A stretch of DNA of 10,587 nucleotides from JBDHUW01 sp964642385 (GCA_964642385.1 CAZXON010000016.1:1-10587); one strand, 5' to 3'. Shown: positions 1 through 9,507, counted from the stretch's first letter. A program made the numbers and translations. Notes: generated by a model from the sequence alone, not told the origin.

Positions 1-5
1 AATAT

Positions 6-22
6 ATTTCATAGACTGCTCT
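6..22 (+). repeat. 17-bp direct repeat, copy 1
   Basis: ATTTCATAGACTGCTCT occurs here and again, identically, at 89-105, with 83 bp between the copies. This copy occupies what should be the acceptor and D-arm region of the tRNA remnant. The second copy lies just upstream of the intact tRNA-Thr(CGU). The layout fits duplication of a tRNA leader followed by a deletion that fused leader to tRNA body. Confidence 0.75.
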
Positions 23-77
23 TCGGGAGAGATTCCTGGTAAGGAGAGCTCTAAGGGTTCGATTCCCGTCTGTGGCT
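12..77 (+). pseudogene. degenerate tRNA-Thr(GGU) remnant
   Basis: The 3' half is clearly tRNA-derived. It has a T-loop TTCGATT (58-64) with a mostly paired stem, a 3' acceptor strand CTGTGGC (70-76) and a discriminator T. A GGT anticodon lies at 38-40 in a TGGTAA loop that appears one base short of the usual seven. The 5' acceptor strand, which should be GCCACAG, is absent; the sequence there is AT-rich and unrelated. One T-stem pair is mismatched, and the anticodon stem is only partly paired. I infer a tRNA-Thr that lost its 5' end, not a working tRNA. An unusual but functional tRNA is less likely because the acceptor stem cannot form. Confidence 0.55.
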
Positions 78-88
78 TAGTACAACAC

Positions 89-105
89 ATTTCATAGACT
101 GCTCT
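89..105 (+). repeat. 17-bp direct repeat, copy 2
   Basis: Identical to 6-22. It lies 26 bases upstream of the intact tRNA-Thr(CGU) and overlaps a possible -35 element (TTCATA, 91-96). Confidence 0.75.
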
Positions 106-119
106 GAACAAAAAATAAT
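91..119 (+). promoter_or_regulatory. possible promoter of tRNA-Thr(CGU)
   Basis: A weak -35-like TTCATA (91-96) is followed after 17 bases by AATAAT (114-119), which matches the -10 consensus at five of six positions. Initiation would fall just before the tRNA at 132. No better promoter is visible between the tRNA and the next gene (205-237), so the alpha-2-macroglobulin gene may be transcribed from here or from a promoter inside the tRNA. The assignment is tentative because the -35 match is poor. Confidence 0.3.
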
Positions 120-131
120 ATAAAAATATAT

Positions 132-204
132 GCCACAATGGCTCAGCTGGTAGAGCGATCCTCTCGTAAGGGATAGGTCGTGGGTTCGATTCCCACTTGT
201 GGCT
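132..204 (+). tRNA. tRNA-Thr (anticodon CGU)
   Basis: A complete 73-base cloverleaf can be folded by eye. The acceptor GCCACAA (132-138) pairs fully with TTGTGGC (197-203). The D-stem is GCTC/GAGC. The anticodon stem ATCCT/GGGAT carries the loop CTCGTAA with anticodon CGT, reading ACG threonine codons. The T-stem GTGGG/CCCAC carries the loop TTCGATT. The discriminator is T204 and CCA is not encoded. It sits 33 bases before the alpha-2-macroglobulin start codon, on the same strand. Confidence 0.95.
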
Positions 205-237
205 AGTGTAGTTGATCTTTATTTTCTCTTCCCTCCC

Positions 238-3200
238 ATGTACAGCAAAAAAAATTTTGTAATCCTGTTGATAGCAATACTTGCTGCAGGATGAGCGCTT
301 GCGTGATATCAATATGTTATTACCCACAGCGACAAGAGCACAACAAGCACAAACTCCTCTGTGCAAGTACAAAATTTTGCAACAATAGAGGGAACCTGAG
401 ATTTGGAGGCAACTCGTTTATATGGAGCTGAAACAATCGATATACAAAACGGCTATCTAAACGACAATGGACAACAGACTATTTTTCTTGGAAAAAATAC
501 AACATGAGAGCAAACTAGTAACGCAATTTTACAGCGGATCAAAAATCCACAACAAAATAACGATGCAGAAACTATAAAAATAAAACAAGCGACTATTCAA
601 TCGCAAGGAGATACTATTATTATCCGTAATGGTGGGGCTTTAGAGCCATATCTTGCACAAAACGATATTGAAATTACCCTATCAGGGAACGATCTTATTG
701 TACAGCCAAATCACCCAACTTCAGGATCAACAAATTCTATTCTTCTGGTAAAAAATACTAATCCGACTAACTACACAATCGCAGACAATAACGACTGGTT
801 CTCACAAGGCATATTTATGATTTCAAAGAACGAATTTACAATCATACGCATCACCTGGAACAACAATATTGAGCGTGGGCAATACGTTTTCAGAAAAGAC
901 AAATCATATAGTGAAATCCCTCTCTCACAAGGAATAAGATCAAGATATAGTTCAAATAGCTATATGTGGAATGGGAATCTGGCATGGGAAACAACAAATC
1001 TTCCGGCAGAAACATCTTTTGCGTTTGCTCAAGAATATGCAGATCCTCTATCAAATCCAACGGTATATCTCGTCACTTTCTGACAAGAAAAAACAAAAAA
1101 CAATGACTTTTTTTCATCAGTGAAAGAAAATAGTAACGAGTGAGTGAGTAACCAACTAGAAGCAATGTTGTCAACGGCAGAGAAAAATATCACGCAATTT
1201 TCGCAACTAGAAAACAAGGGTGGAGAGTTCGCTTTCAAAACGACTAAAAATCCAGAACAATGAATTGTTATCATAAACAAATGATTCGCGCAAATTTTCC
1301 CTATCAAAACGAACACCCCATTTTCAGCGACATTGAGAGATGCTAGCAACGACCGAAATCCTTATGTAAAAAGCATCACTTCCACGCATCCTCTTGATGA
1401 CTCCTCTTTGAAAAAATCATTAACAACAATCCTTGGGTCTGGAGGTTGGCAAGATGATTGAAGTTACGGAAACAATTTTGCATTTAGTTACAAGATCCAA
1501 CCGAAGAAAACATATAAGGGAGATTTGGTCATAACGAGCATCTTCGGTGATACGACAAAAATTCCTTTGTCATTGTACATAGAAACCATCTCTCCAAAGG
1601 TCGTAGAAGAGCATATACTTTCAAACGATACGGTGAATATTTTACCAAACGACGGTTCATTTCAAGACGTGCTTATCCAAACGAAAAACAAGCCGAATAC
1701 GACCGTAGAGTTCCAAGCGTGTAGTATTGATACCAAAGTAGATACGGCAAAAAGACAAGGCGAGTGATTAGAAAACAATATTTTCAACTGTACTTGAACA
1801 GTTTATCCAAAAGAGGTTTCCATCAAGGATTTCGTCTATCGAAAAACTTACAGAACAGCTGTCTCTCTCCCTGATGACTTCCCGAAAAAAACACCTGCAT
1901 TCAAAGTTAGCATTCCATGAGCTGGTAATAATCGTTGAATGAAAATGAACACAACACAATATTTTTATAAGTCCAATATTGGAATCTGGGCTAAGGTTGC
2001 GAAAGATAGCGTTTACGTATGGTGATTTATGTTTTCTGATAACGCGCCAATTACGCAATGAACGATAACGATCAAAGAACTGAATGGGAAAGAAATTGCG
2101 AAACAGAAAATAACATCATCTAGTACAAAAATATCTTTTCACGAGCAGAGCAAACCTATGCTCGTAGAACTATCCGCATGAGATGAAACATCTTTTGTTA
2201 TCATTGCGCCGAACGGACAAAATTATTTTTATGCAAATGATAAAAGTCGAAAAATAAATAGCTTTTTAGATCCAAGCGATGTAGTAAATAATAGTGCAAA
2301 TATAAGCTTCCGATGAAGCGACGAACCACAAAAAATTTATTGATATACCGACAAATCTCTCTATAAAGCAGGTGAAAATATTTATTTTGCAGGGTTTGCA
2401 AGAGACCTTACAGATTTCTCATCATTGGGATATCTTTCAGGGAAAACAGTTAGCGTAACCATCAACGATACACAAGGAAATCAAATCTACAGCAAGGACA
2501 ACATTCCACTAGACAGTTTCGGTGGTTTCCAATGAACTGCACCGATACCAACCAAGCTCTCTCTTGGAGACGCAATCATCAACTATACACTTTCTGAAAG
2601 TCAGAATATAACATTTTCACAAAATATCAAAATAAAAGAGTATCAAAAACCGACATTTTTTGCAGATATTACATATGAAAATAAGGATGGAAACACGAAT
2701 CTTATCATCAAACCAAAATATTATTTTGGGCAGGATCTGAAAGAGTACGACGCAAAAATAACACGGTCACTAGCAGGGAAAAATAGTTGCTTCTATTGTC
2801 GACGAGAAAACGATGAAAAATATTATTACAACACAGTTTTCAACGATACAATATCTACATGATGAGATATGGCACTCTACAAAGAAGTATGAAACACATC
2901 ACTTCCACTGTTTTCTGAATCACTATTGATGCAAAAATGATATCAATACACGCTAAAAGCGACAGTGATTATCAGAGACAAGACATCTGATGAAGTGCAA
3001 TTTTTCACAAAATATATTGATTTTGCTCCAGCAGTTAAGCTTGGTTTAAGTGGCCAACCATTTGATCGATTATATAACGACGGATGAAAAGACACAAGAA
3101 AGTGATATGAAATTAATGGCGAAGTAGCTGAATGAAAATGATCAATCAAAAATATCACCTATGAAGTATACTATTATAGCTATGAACAAACCACTGAGCA

Positions 3201-6135
3201 AGGAGTTGATGGAAGCGTGTATTATCTAAACGGAACTGAATATACCAAACTCCTTTCAAAAGATATCGGCACCTCATCATCGTTCTCTATCAAAACAGAC
3301 TTCATCCAGAAACCAGGAATGTATTTCGTACGTGTGTTTGCAGAAGACAAAAACGGCACAATCATCGGCGAAGTACAAAAAGAAATTGATTACTATGATA
3401 GTACACAAGGAAGTGATGGAATGTTAGGCTCTCTACCAAACAACTACGCTCTCAATGTTTCTATTCCCAAGAAAACATACGAAGAATGAGAAAAAATTCC
3501 TGTGGATATTGAACCATATCAAAAAGGTGCTCGCGTAATTCTAACAGTAGAAAGATGAGATAGCATACTTGAGACAATAGAAAAAACACTCGATGGAAGC
3601 CAACTTACGATAGAAGCCAAAAAATGATATGCACCAAATATTGTTGTGAATGTCATGCAGATCGTATGAACTGATAAAGCGACATGACCAAGGAAAGAAC
3701 CTAGGTTTTTTGCGGGATTCGCGCAAGCCGAGATAAGTACAGCGATGCATGAGTTGCAAATTGAACTCAAGACAGACAAAGAAACCTACAAACCATGAGA
3801 AAAAGTAGAGCTCACAATCACAACCAAAGACAGCAAAGGAAAATCTGTCGATGCAAGAATCTCTGTGGGTGTTGTAGACAAATCACTTCTCAATTTATAT
3901 GATATCATCAAAGAACCTATTCCATATTTCTTCAATAAACTTGGAACAAATATCAAAAACTTTACAAATATGAAACTCCTCTATCAATCACTCAAAGCGT
4001 TTGCAAACAACGGTAGCAAGTGATGAGGAGGAAATGGCGGCCAAGGTATGTTCAGCATGATTAGAGATGATCTTTCAGATGTAGCGTTTCGAAGATGAGG
4101 GGTTATCGTTACGTGAGGGAAAACGACGCTTACATTTGATCTACCAGATAACATCACAACATGGACTATAGATGCAATTGGTATCACCAAAGACACCAGA
4201 CTCTGAACAACAAGAAAAGATATCATAGCTACAAAAAAACTCGTTCTTGAACCAACCCCACCATTATTTCTAACACTTGGCGATAAAATTGAAATACCCG
4301 TAAAAGTTATTGTCTCTCCAGAGATAGCTTGAAAAGCGAAGAAAGTAACTGGCACGACACAGATAAAAAATGACGCTGGCGAGGTTATTGACCTAGGAAA
4401 ATTTTCTAGTCAACCTAATAGTAGACTAATTGTACCTGTAAAGATACCAGACAGCTGGGCGAACTCTCATTTTATGAAATTGATAATTGCTGGGGAGTTT
4501 GCAAACGAAGAAGATGGAGTGGAAGTTACAATACCAATTCGCGCAGAATGACTTGTTGCAAAAGATAGTGTGTGATTTATCAATAGTGCTTGAAAACACA
4601 TATTTACACTACCAGCATTTAGGTATGCTCAAAGTGCAATCTCGTTGAGTACTCTTCCAACGAATTTGATTGATCCTATTATAGATAACACATTTGTCCG
4701 AGTAAAAAACTATCCACTAACAGAACAACTTGCGTCTCAGGTCGCAGTGCTCTCGCTCACGAAACAACTCGCTGACAAAGGTGCATTCCAAAGCAGTTTG
4801 TTACACAACGATACAATAACTACGATAGAATGAGAGCAAAATATAAACACGCTCATCAACGATTCTATTGCACAGATTATAAAACGCCAAATGACAGATG
4901 GGTCTGTTACATGGCGAGATGACCAGAATAATACATCCACTCCAGAAGATAGATATCTCTTGAGTGCATACACCTATGGCGTTCTTGTCCATGCACGTGG
5001 AAACTATGAAGCAAAAGATCAATTAGATAGAACGATCAATGAATTATGAGATTTTTTGATGAATTATCGCACGGTTTCAGAGAGCGCATTTTTGCGATAT
5101 CTAACTCAAAAATCGCAAGTATGAAAAACGTTCTCTGAGAGTGAGAAAACTACGCTAAACAGCATGAACCCATTAAAAATTCCTTATGGCTGAGTGCTTC
5201 GTTACACAATTGCTGTATATCAAGAAGATAGCGATAATATGAAAAAATGGAAACAATACGCAATCGTGCCGACCAACGAAGAGCGATCTGAAAATAGTAT
5301 TTTTATCAATCAAACGACAGCATTACTTCTCAAAACTTCTGCACTATTCAAAGATCCAACCAGCACGCAACCTGAACGCATGGAGTGATTGCAAAATATG
5401 ATAAAACTGAGGAATAAAGCTGGAAACCGATGAACAAGCAACGCAAATGCACAAGCACTTATCACACTCTCGCAACTCAATGAAACAAATCGACCAACGA
5501 AAGAAAAGGTATCATGCGAGGTTACTATTGATGGGAAAAAACACAATGTTAGCGTAACAAGCTCAGGAAGCATCATCACACAAGAGATCAAAAAAACTAC
5601 GAGTGAAACGACCTGGTCGTGTGACAACCCAATCGTTGCAGACCTGATAACAACATTTTTAGCAACTGACCTGAATAAGCTGGCTGGTGCTGCACAACAT
5701 GTAAATCAGATGAAATACACTATCGTAAATTCAACGGCAAAAATTGGAGACACCACTGATCTAGTTGCCTCATTCACGACCGACCTTGCAGGCGAAAAAA
5801 TTGGAATCAACATATATATTCCTGCCACATTCAAACTTGTAGACACCATCCAAGCGCAGGGTCGTAGCAGTATCTTTGGACAATCAAGATGAGAGTATGA
5901 TTATGGTTTTGGTACTCAATTGCCGTTTAAGCTTTCAGACTATGGCTGTACGCCAAATCATTGGGAGATAAATTATGACAAGCTATTTTTATATTACGAT
6001 TCACTACCTCCAATAACGTGTGACGTGTCTATTCCTTTATTGAAAGCATATAATGGAAACACAACCATCATGCCAATGAGCGTAAGTGAAATATATAAAT
6101 GAACTGTTAATGGAAGAAAAGTCATAACACAATAA
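238..6135 (+). CDS. bacterial alpha-2-macroglobulin (YfhM-like, no thioester Cys), UGA=Gly
   Basis: A 1,965-residue extracytoplasmic protein, readable only with UGA as glycine (about 50 in-frame TGA codons) and ending in TAA. Residues 4-22 form a hydrophobic signal or anchor ending in an ALA-G site. There is no lipobox Cys, unlike the E. coli lipoprotein. An MG1-like segment lies near 590-625. The MG2 signature YTDKSLYKAGENIYF is at 703-717. YKPGE, with a UGA-coded Gly1187, opens the domain that contains GVVDKSLLNLYD. A Gly-rich, bait-like loop is at 1262-1271. The A2M core is LPDNITTWTIDAIG (from 1301) followed by PPLFLTLGDKIEIPV. The thioester-domain helix contains DGSVTW (1554-1559). The thioester motif (P-x-GCxEQ in the family) reads YPLTEQ (1492-1497), so the reactive Cys is absent. 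The family traps attacking proteases; without the Cys, covalent capture is unlikely and trapping would be steric. No Shine-Dalgarno site precedes the ATG, which I chose because it gives the signal sequence. Family assignment is firm; its target is unknown. Confidence 0.93.
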
Positions 6136-6167
6136 AAACAGGATCTAAACTGATTTTTAGATAATGC

Positions 6168-6200
6168 AAAAAACGCACTAAATCACTGGTGCGTTTTTTT
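6168..6200. terminator. bidirectional rho-independent terminator
   Basis: AAAAAACGCAC (6168-6178) pairs perfectly with GTGCGTTTTTT (6189-6199) around a 10-base loop. On the + strand the T-run ends the alpha-2-macroglobulin transcript 33 bases after its stop. On the - strand the A-run acts as the T-tract for the convergent gene that stops at 6221. One hairpin serves both genes. Confidence 0.85.
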
Positions 6201-6220
6201 ATACGGGATTTTTATTATCT

Positions 6221-7318
6221 CTATTTATCTAGATTATCAGCGAGATTTGATTTCGTCTTTTGTGTGGTATTTGCAATCGTTGGTTTTTCATTCACAAATC
6301 AATACAAAAGCATAGGCTTTTTCGAGCTTGCTTTTTTGATGTGAGAGACATAGTTATACTGATCCTTTGCATCTGTATGTTTAATTTTTATTATCTTCCA
6401 AACGTTAACTGCATCAGTAAATTGATCTTTATCGGCCAAAAGAACATGACTATATTGTTTATTTGGATTATCAATAGATCCATCATAAACCATATTTATT
6501 TTTAACAACTCAACAAGCAAATCTAGATTATATCAAGCTCGTTCTTCCAAGGCGCGAGCTTCATCGATTGTCATAAAAAACTCTTTCATTTGCTTTTCTG
6601 TAAAATTATGGATTGCGTGAGTTTTTGGAATAAGAAGTGACTCATTTTTATATGTTTCATTTATATTATACTTTTTTAAAGCAGACGAACCTCCTTCTTT
6701 TTCTCACAATTCATGATTGATTAGATTTCTCACTATGATACTTTTAAATTTTTCTAGAAGAGAGCTCTTATTTTGATTTTTTGTTTCTTCAGAAAATTGT
6801 CTTAAAAGCATTGAAGGATGAATTCATGACATTGAAAAAACCTTTCCTGGTCTATCAAATCATGGGATACCGCGCACGCCAGCAAGTCAATGAGATGTCT
6901 TAGAAAAAGAAAGTTTTAAAAGCCTATCTCTCAATTCTATTCTATTATTAATATCATCAATAGTATCTATAGTATTCCATGCTTTTACAAGTGGCACACT
7001 AATCTGTTCGCCGAATTCATCATCTACCTTTCTTGCTTTTCTTTTGAAAAGATAGTGGAAAAGATACTCATCAACAGGTAATTGCAAAAATTCTTCTTTA
7101 CGATAGATCCTACGAGAGGCGCGCAAATCCAAGTCTATTTCTTTCCAAACTTGATCACACAATACTGCAATTTCTTCTCAAAATCTCTTTGCTACCAAAG
7201 TCCTTTTTGCCTGAAAACTTTCTGCACAAGACGTCTCTTTTTCTCTTAACACAGCAATTTGTGCTGGCGTCTTATTTAGATCATCTCCCTTTGGGCTGAT
7301 TGTATTGTGCTGAACCAT
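6221..7318 (-). CDS. hypothetical protein, 365 aa, UGA=Gly
   Basis: I do not recognise this protein. It runs from ATG (7318) to TAG (6221-6223) and needs seven internal UGA codons read as glycine, for example in RFGEE, SHGLAG, IPGFD, MSGIH and LYGFV. It has no signal peptide or membrane segment and is rich in Lys, Glu, Asp and Arg, so it is probably cytoplasmic. The N-terminal half is charged and likely helical. The middle has a Gly/Pro-bearing stretch, GLAGVRGIPGFDRPGK, at about residues 145-160, and the tail is Lys/Asn-rich. It has a consensus promoter about 30 bases upstream and shares the terminator at 6168-6200 with the convergent alpha-2-macroglobulin gene. It separates that gene from its usual partner pbpC. 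It could act with the pair or be an unrelated insertion; the sequence does not say which. The reading frame is well supported by its length and by UGA use like its neighbours. Confidence 0.85.
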
Positions 7319-7347
7319 CTTTGATTGGGAAAAACATAAATACAGAT

Positions 7348-7375
7348 ATTATATTTGTTTAAATGTAAATGTCAA
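7348..7375 (-). promoter_or_regulatory. consensus sigma-70 promoter of the hypothetical gene
   Basis: On the - strand there is a perfect -35 TTGACA (7370-7375), a 16-base spacer and a perfect -10 TATAAT (7348-7353). Initiation would be near 7341, leaving a leader of about 23 bases before the ATG at 7318. No Shine-Dalgarno sequence is visible in that leader. Confidence 0.8.
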
Positions 7376-7438
7376 TCAGAATAGCATTACATTCTCATTG
7401 GTTTTTTCTATCTAACAAATAGCTCGTCTCACTTTACC

Positions 7439-7467
7439 TTGCATACAAACCACCATCAGAGTATACT
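7439..7467 (+). promoter_or_regulatory. promoter of pbpC
   Basis: The -35 TTGCAT (7439-7444) is separated by 17 bases from the -10 TATACT (7462-7467). Initiation near 7474 gives a leader of about 32 bases to the ATG at 7506. It is divergent from the promoter at 7348-7375, with about 60 bases between the two -35 boxes, so the two could share a regulator. I see no clear operator. Confidence 0.65.
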
Positions 7468-7505
7468 CTCAAAGGGAAAAAAACAAGTTTATTTTCAAAA
7501 TAGCC

Positions 7506-9260
7506 ATGATCGGTTCAAACACCCATCTTACAAAAAAAAATCGAGCCAAAAGGAAAATGCTTATCTGGATCACTCTTGCAGCAATAGCAATAGTCTATGT
7601 TTTGTTACAATTCTTATATAGGTATTATCTCCCAGCTCCAGCAACAAATACCGTAGGAGATCAAAAAACAGCCGCATTTGCAACCTATGAGAGCATTCCT
7701 ACACGCATTGTAGATGCCATTATCGCAATTGAGGACAAACGTTTTCGAACACATCCTGGCGTTGATTTTGTATCTTTAGTGAGAGCAACATATCAAACCA
7801 TATTCAAAAACAATTTACAGGGCGCTTCTACTATTGATCAGCAAACCATCAAACTTCTAGATCAAGCATTTTCTAGATCACGATCACGCAAATTGTACGA
7901 GATACTCATGGCTACAAACCTCCAACTCCACTACTCCAAAAAAGATATTTTATTAACCTACATAAATAATATTCCTTTCTCACACAGCATCAAAGGCTGG
8001 TCTTCTGCATGTAGCATATATTTTCAAAAACCATGCACATATCTTTCTGACGCAGAGCTATCATATTTATTTGCTGTTGCACAACTCGGTATCAATCCTT
8101 ACAAAGAAAATAATCAAAAAATAATTTATACAAAAGCCCGCATCCTGTGCGATGTTCTTCGCAACACTACAAACAAAAGCTGAAATAGCATTACTACTGA
8201 GGACGGCTGCGCCGTGTTGCATCCGCAACAAACTTGATCTTTTAGCACTGGAGAGATGTTGTCTTGAAGTATTGATCTATCAGTTGCAGAGCCCAATCGA
8301 CCAATTACACTCTATCCATTCAACGAACAGCTTGACCCAAAAATACAGTTATTCCTCGACTCTCTGCCAACCACGCAGAAACAACATTTTTCATTAACAC
8401 AGTACGATCGCATAGAAAAAATACTAGCAACCACGCAGGCGCACAGAGAGGTATATGATGCACAATATTGCTGTGTTGTTGCACTAGATTCCCAGGGAGG
8501 TTTGATTTCAATGAACACTTGCTCAGATCGAGATGAAGAAGAGAAAGCATGAAGAGTAAATTCGTGTACCGATGCCAGACAAGTATGATCCGCTATAAAA
8601 CCATTTCTATATGCATATGCATTTAATAAAAACTGACTTCATGACACAGACACTATAATCGATGAGCCGGTCTCTTATGATCTTGGAGACGGCAGCATAT
8701 ACTCTCCCAAAAATTTTGATCTTACCTATCGCGGAGAAGTAACTCTTGCTTTTGCCCTTGGTAACAGTCTAAATGTGCCAGCAATCAAAATTCTGGATAG
8801 CGTTGGAGTAGAAAATTTTTTATGATTTGTAAAAGAACAACTAGCAACCTTTGCAAGCTGATATGACAATAACCAAAAAGACGCTGAAAATGTAGGTTTG
8901 TCATTGGCATTAGGGACTTATGAAATATCACCATACGCATTTACACAACTGTGGAGGTTTTTTCTTGCATGAAAAACGCCAGGCCAATACTGAGAAAATG
9001 CAAAAGAAGTGGTAGAAATCCTCTCTAATCCAAATAACAGAGTGGCCGCATTTGGTCAAGATAGTTACTTGAATCTCCCATGACGAGCAGTTAAAACAGG
9101 AACATCAAGGAAATTTATCGACGCACGAGTATGTGGAGCAAATAGCGCAAAATGAATAACTCTGTGTCTTTGGATGGGCAACATAAACAATCAAGCAATG
9201 AAATGACCAAGTAATGAAATATGAAGTTATATTCGAAATATAATAGCAAAGGGATTGTAG
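7506..9260 (+). CDS. pbpC: penicillin-binding protein 1C (glycosyltransferase/transpeptidase), UGA=Gly
   Basis: A bifunctional peptidoglycan synthase of 584 residues, ending in TAG, with 14 in-frame UGA codons read as glycine. A Lys/Arg-rich start precedes one membrane helix (about 18-42), which places the catalytic part outside the cytoplasm. The GT51 glycosyltransferase motifs are EDKRFRTHPG (catalytic E76), GASTIDQQ (106-113) and RKLYE (second catalytic E132), followed by SKKDILLTYINN. The transpeptidase motifs are SAIK (S362, K365), preceded by a UGA-coded Gly, SLN (421-423) and KTGTS (530-534), followed by FIDA and WMGN, as in PBP1C. E. coli PBP1C is about 770 aa; this one stops soon after the transpeptidase and lacks the BiPBP_C domain. 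It has its own promoter. Pairing with an alpha-2-macroglobulin gene matches the known yfhM-pbpC association, suggesting a role in wall repair. With the standard code it appears as a 225-aa fragment. Confidence 0.93.
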
Positions 9261-9365
9261 AAAGTAAATTTTTGTACATACATTTTTTCTGCTCTGCACT
9301 TTGGGCCTAAATCTATACTTTAATTGGGATTTATTTAAGTTGATATTCTCTACTTGATATTTGTA

Positions 9366-9393
9366 TTGACATTTTACTCTAAATATATACAAT
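9366..9393 (+). promoter_or_regulatory. promoter of the DUF218 operon
   Basis: The -35 TTGACA (9366-9371), a 16-base spacer and the -10 TACAAT (9388-9393) form a near-consensus promoter. Initiation near 9400 leaves a leader of about 108 bases to the ATG at 9508, much longer than the 20-30 base leaders of the other promoters here. The rest of 9261-9507 is AT-rich; I see no gene in it and no clear terminator for pbpC. Confidence 0.7.
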
Positions 9394-9399
9394 TCCCTC

Positions 9400-9416
9400 A
9401 TCAGAATATATCTGAT
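9400..9416. promoter_or_regulatory. candidate operator palindrome at the transcription start
   Basis: ATCAGA (9400-9405) and TCTGAT (9411-9416) are perfect inverted 6-base arms around ATATA. The site begins 7 bases after the -10 box, where a repressor would block initiation. No regulator gene lies in the window. It could instead be a small 5' hairpin of the transcript. Confidence 0.45.
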
Positions 9417-9507
9417 ATTGTTCATTAACAGGTTTACTGCTAAAAATAAAGAGAAATGTTTTTGAATATATAAAAAAATAAATTATTAACAAATTTAAAT
9501 AGAAAAT

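Noticed and set aside
3984..4355. A 123-codon frame on the minus strand
   Set aside because: It lies entirely inside the alpha-2-macroglobulin gene, has no recognisable family features, and is a shadow of the coding strand, as are the other minus-strand frames in that region.
817..6102. A chain of short same-frame open frames that look like separate small genes or a decaying pseudogene
   Set aside because: They share one frame, are separated only by TGA codons, and join into one alpha-2-macroglobulin when UGA is glycine. No frameshift or TAA/TAG interrupts them.
238..6135. UGA read as tryptophan (table 4) instead of glycine
   Set aside because: TGG is used at normal Trp positions, and TGA falls at conserved Gly sites such as YKPGE, in a Gly-rich run, and before the PBP catalytic Ser. 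About 50 additional Trp would be implausible for this protein.
7506..8183. A stand-alone 225-aa monofunctional glycosyltransferase
   Set aside because: The frame continues past TGA 8181 without TAA or TAG into a full transpeptidase domain in the expected order and ends at TAG 9258-9260.
8152..8397. An 81-codon frame overlapping the middle of pbpC
   Set aside because: It is out of frame with pbpC, has no recognisable domain, and pbpC coding continues through the same bases.
9261..9365. A possible hairpin terminator for pbpC near the TTTTTT run at 9284-9289
   Set aside because: I could not find a convincing paired stem next to the T-run; only short weak pairings are possible.
9105..9425. A 106-codon minus-strand frame spanning the pbpC end and the intergenic region
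   Set aside because: It is rich in Tyr, Ile and Cys, as expected of random AT-rich DNA, overlaps the KTGTS-coding end of pbpC, and contains the DUF218 promoter.
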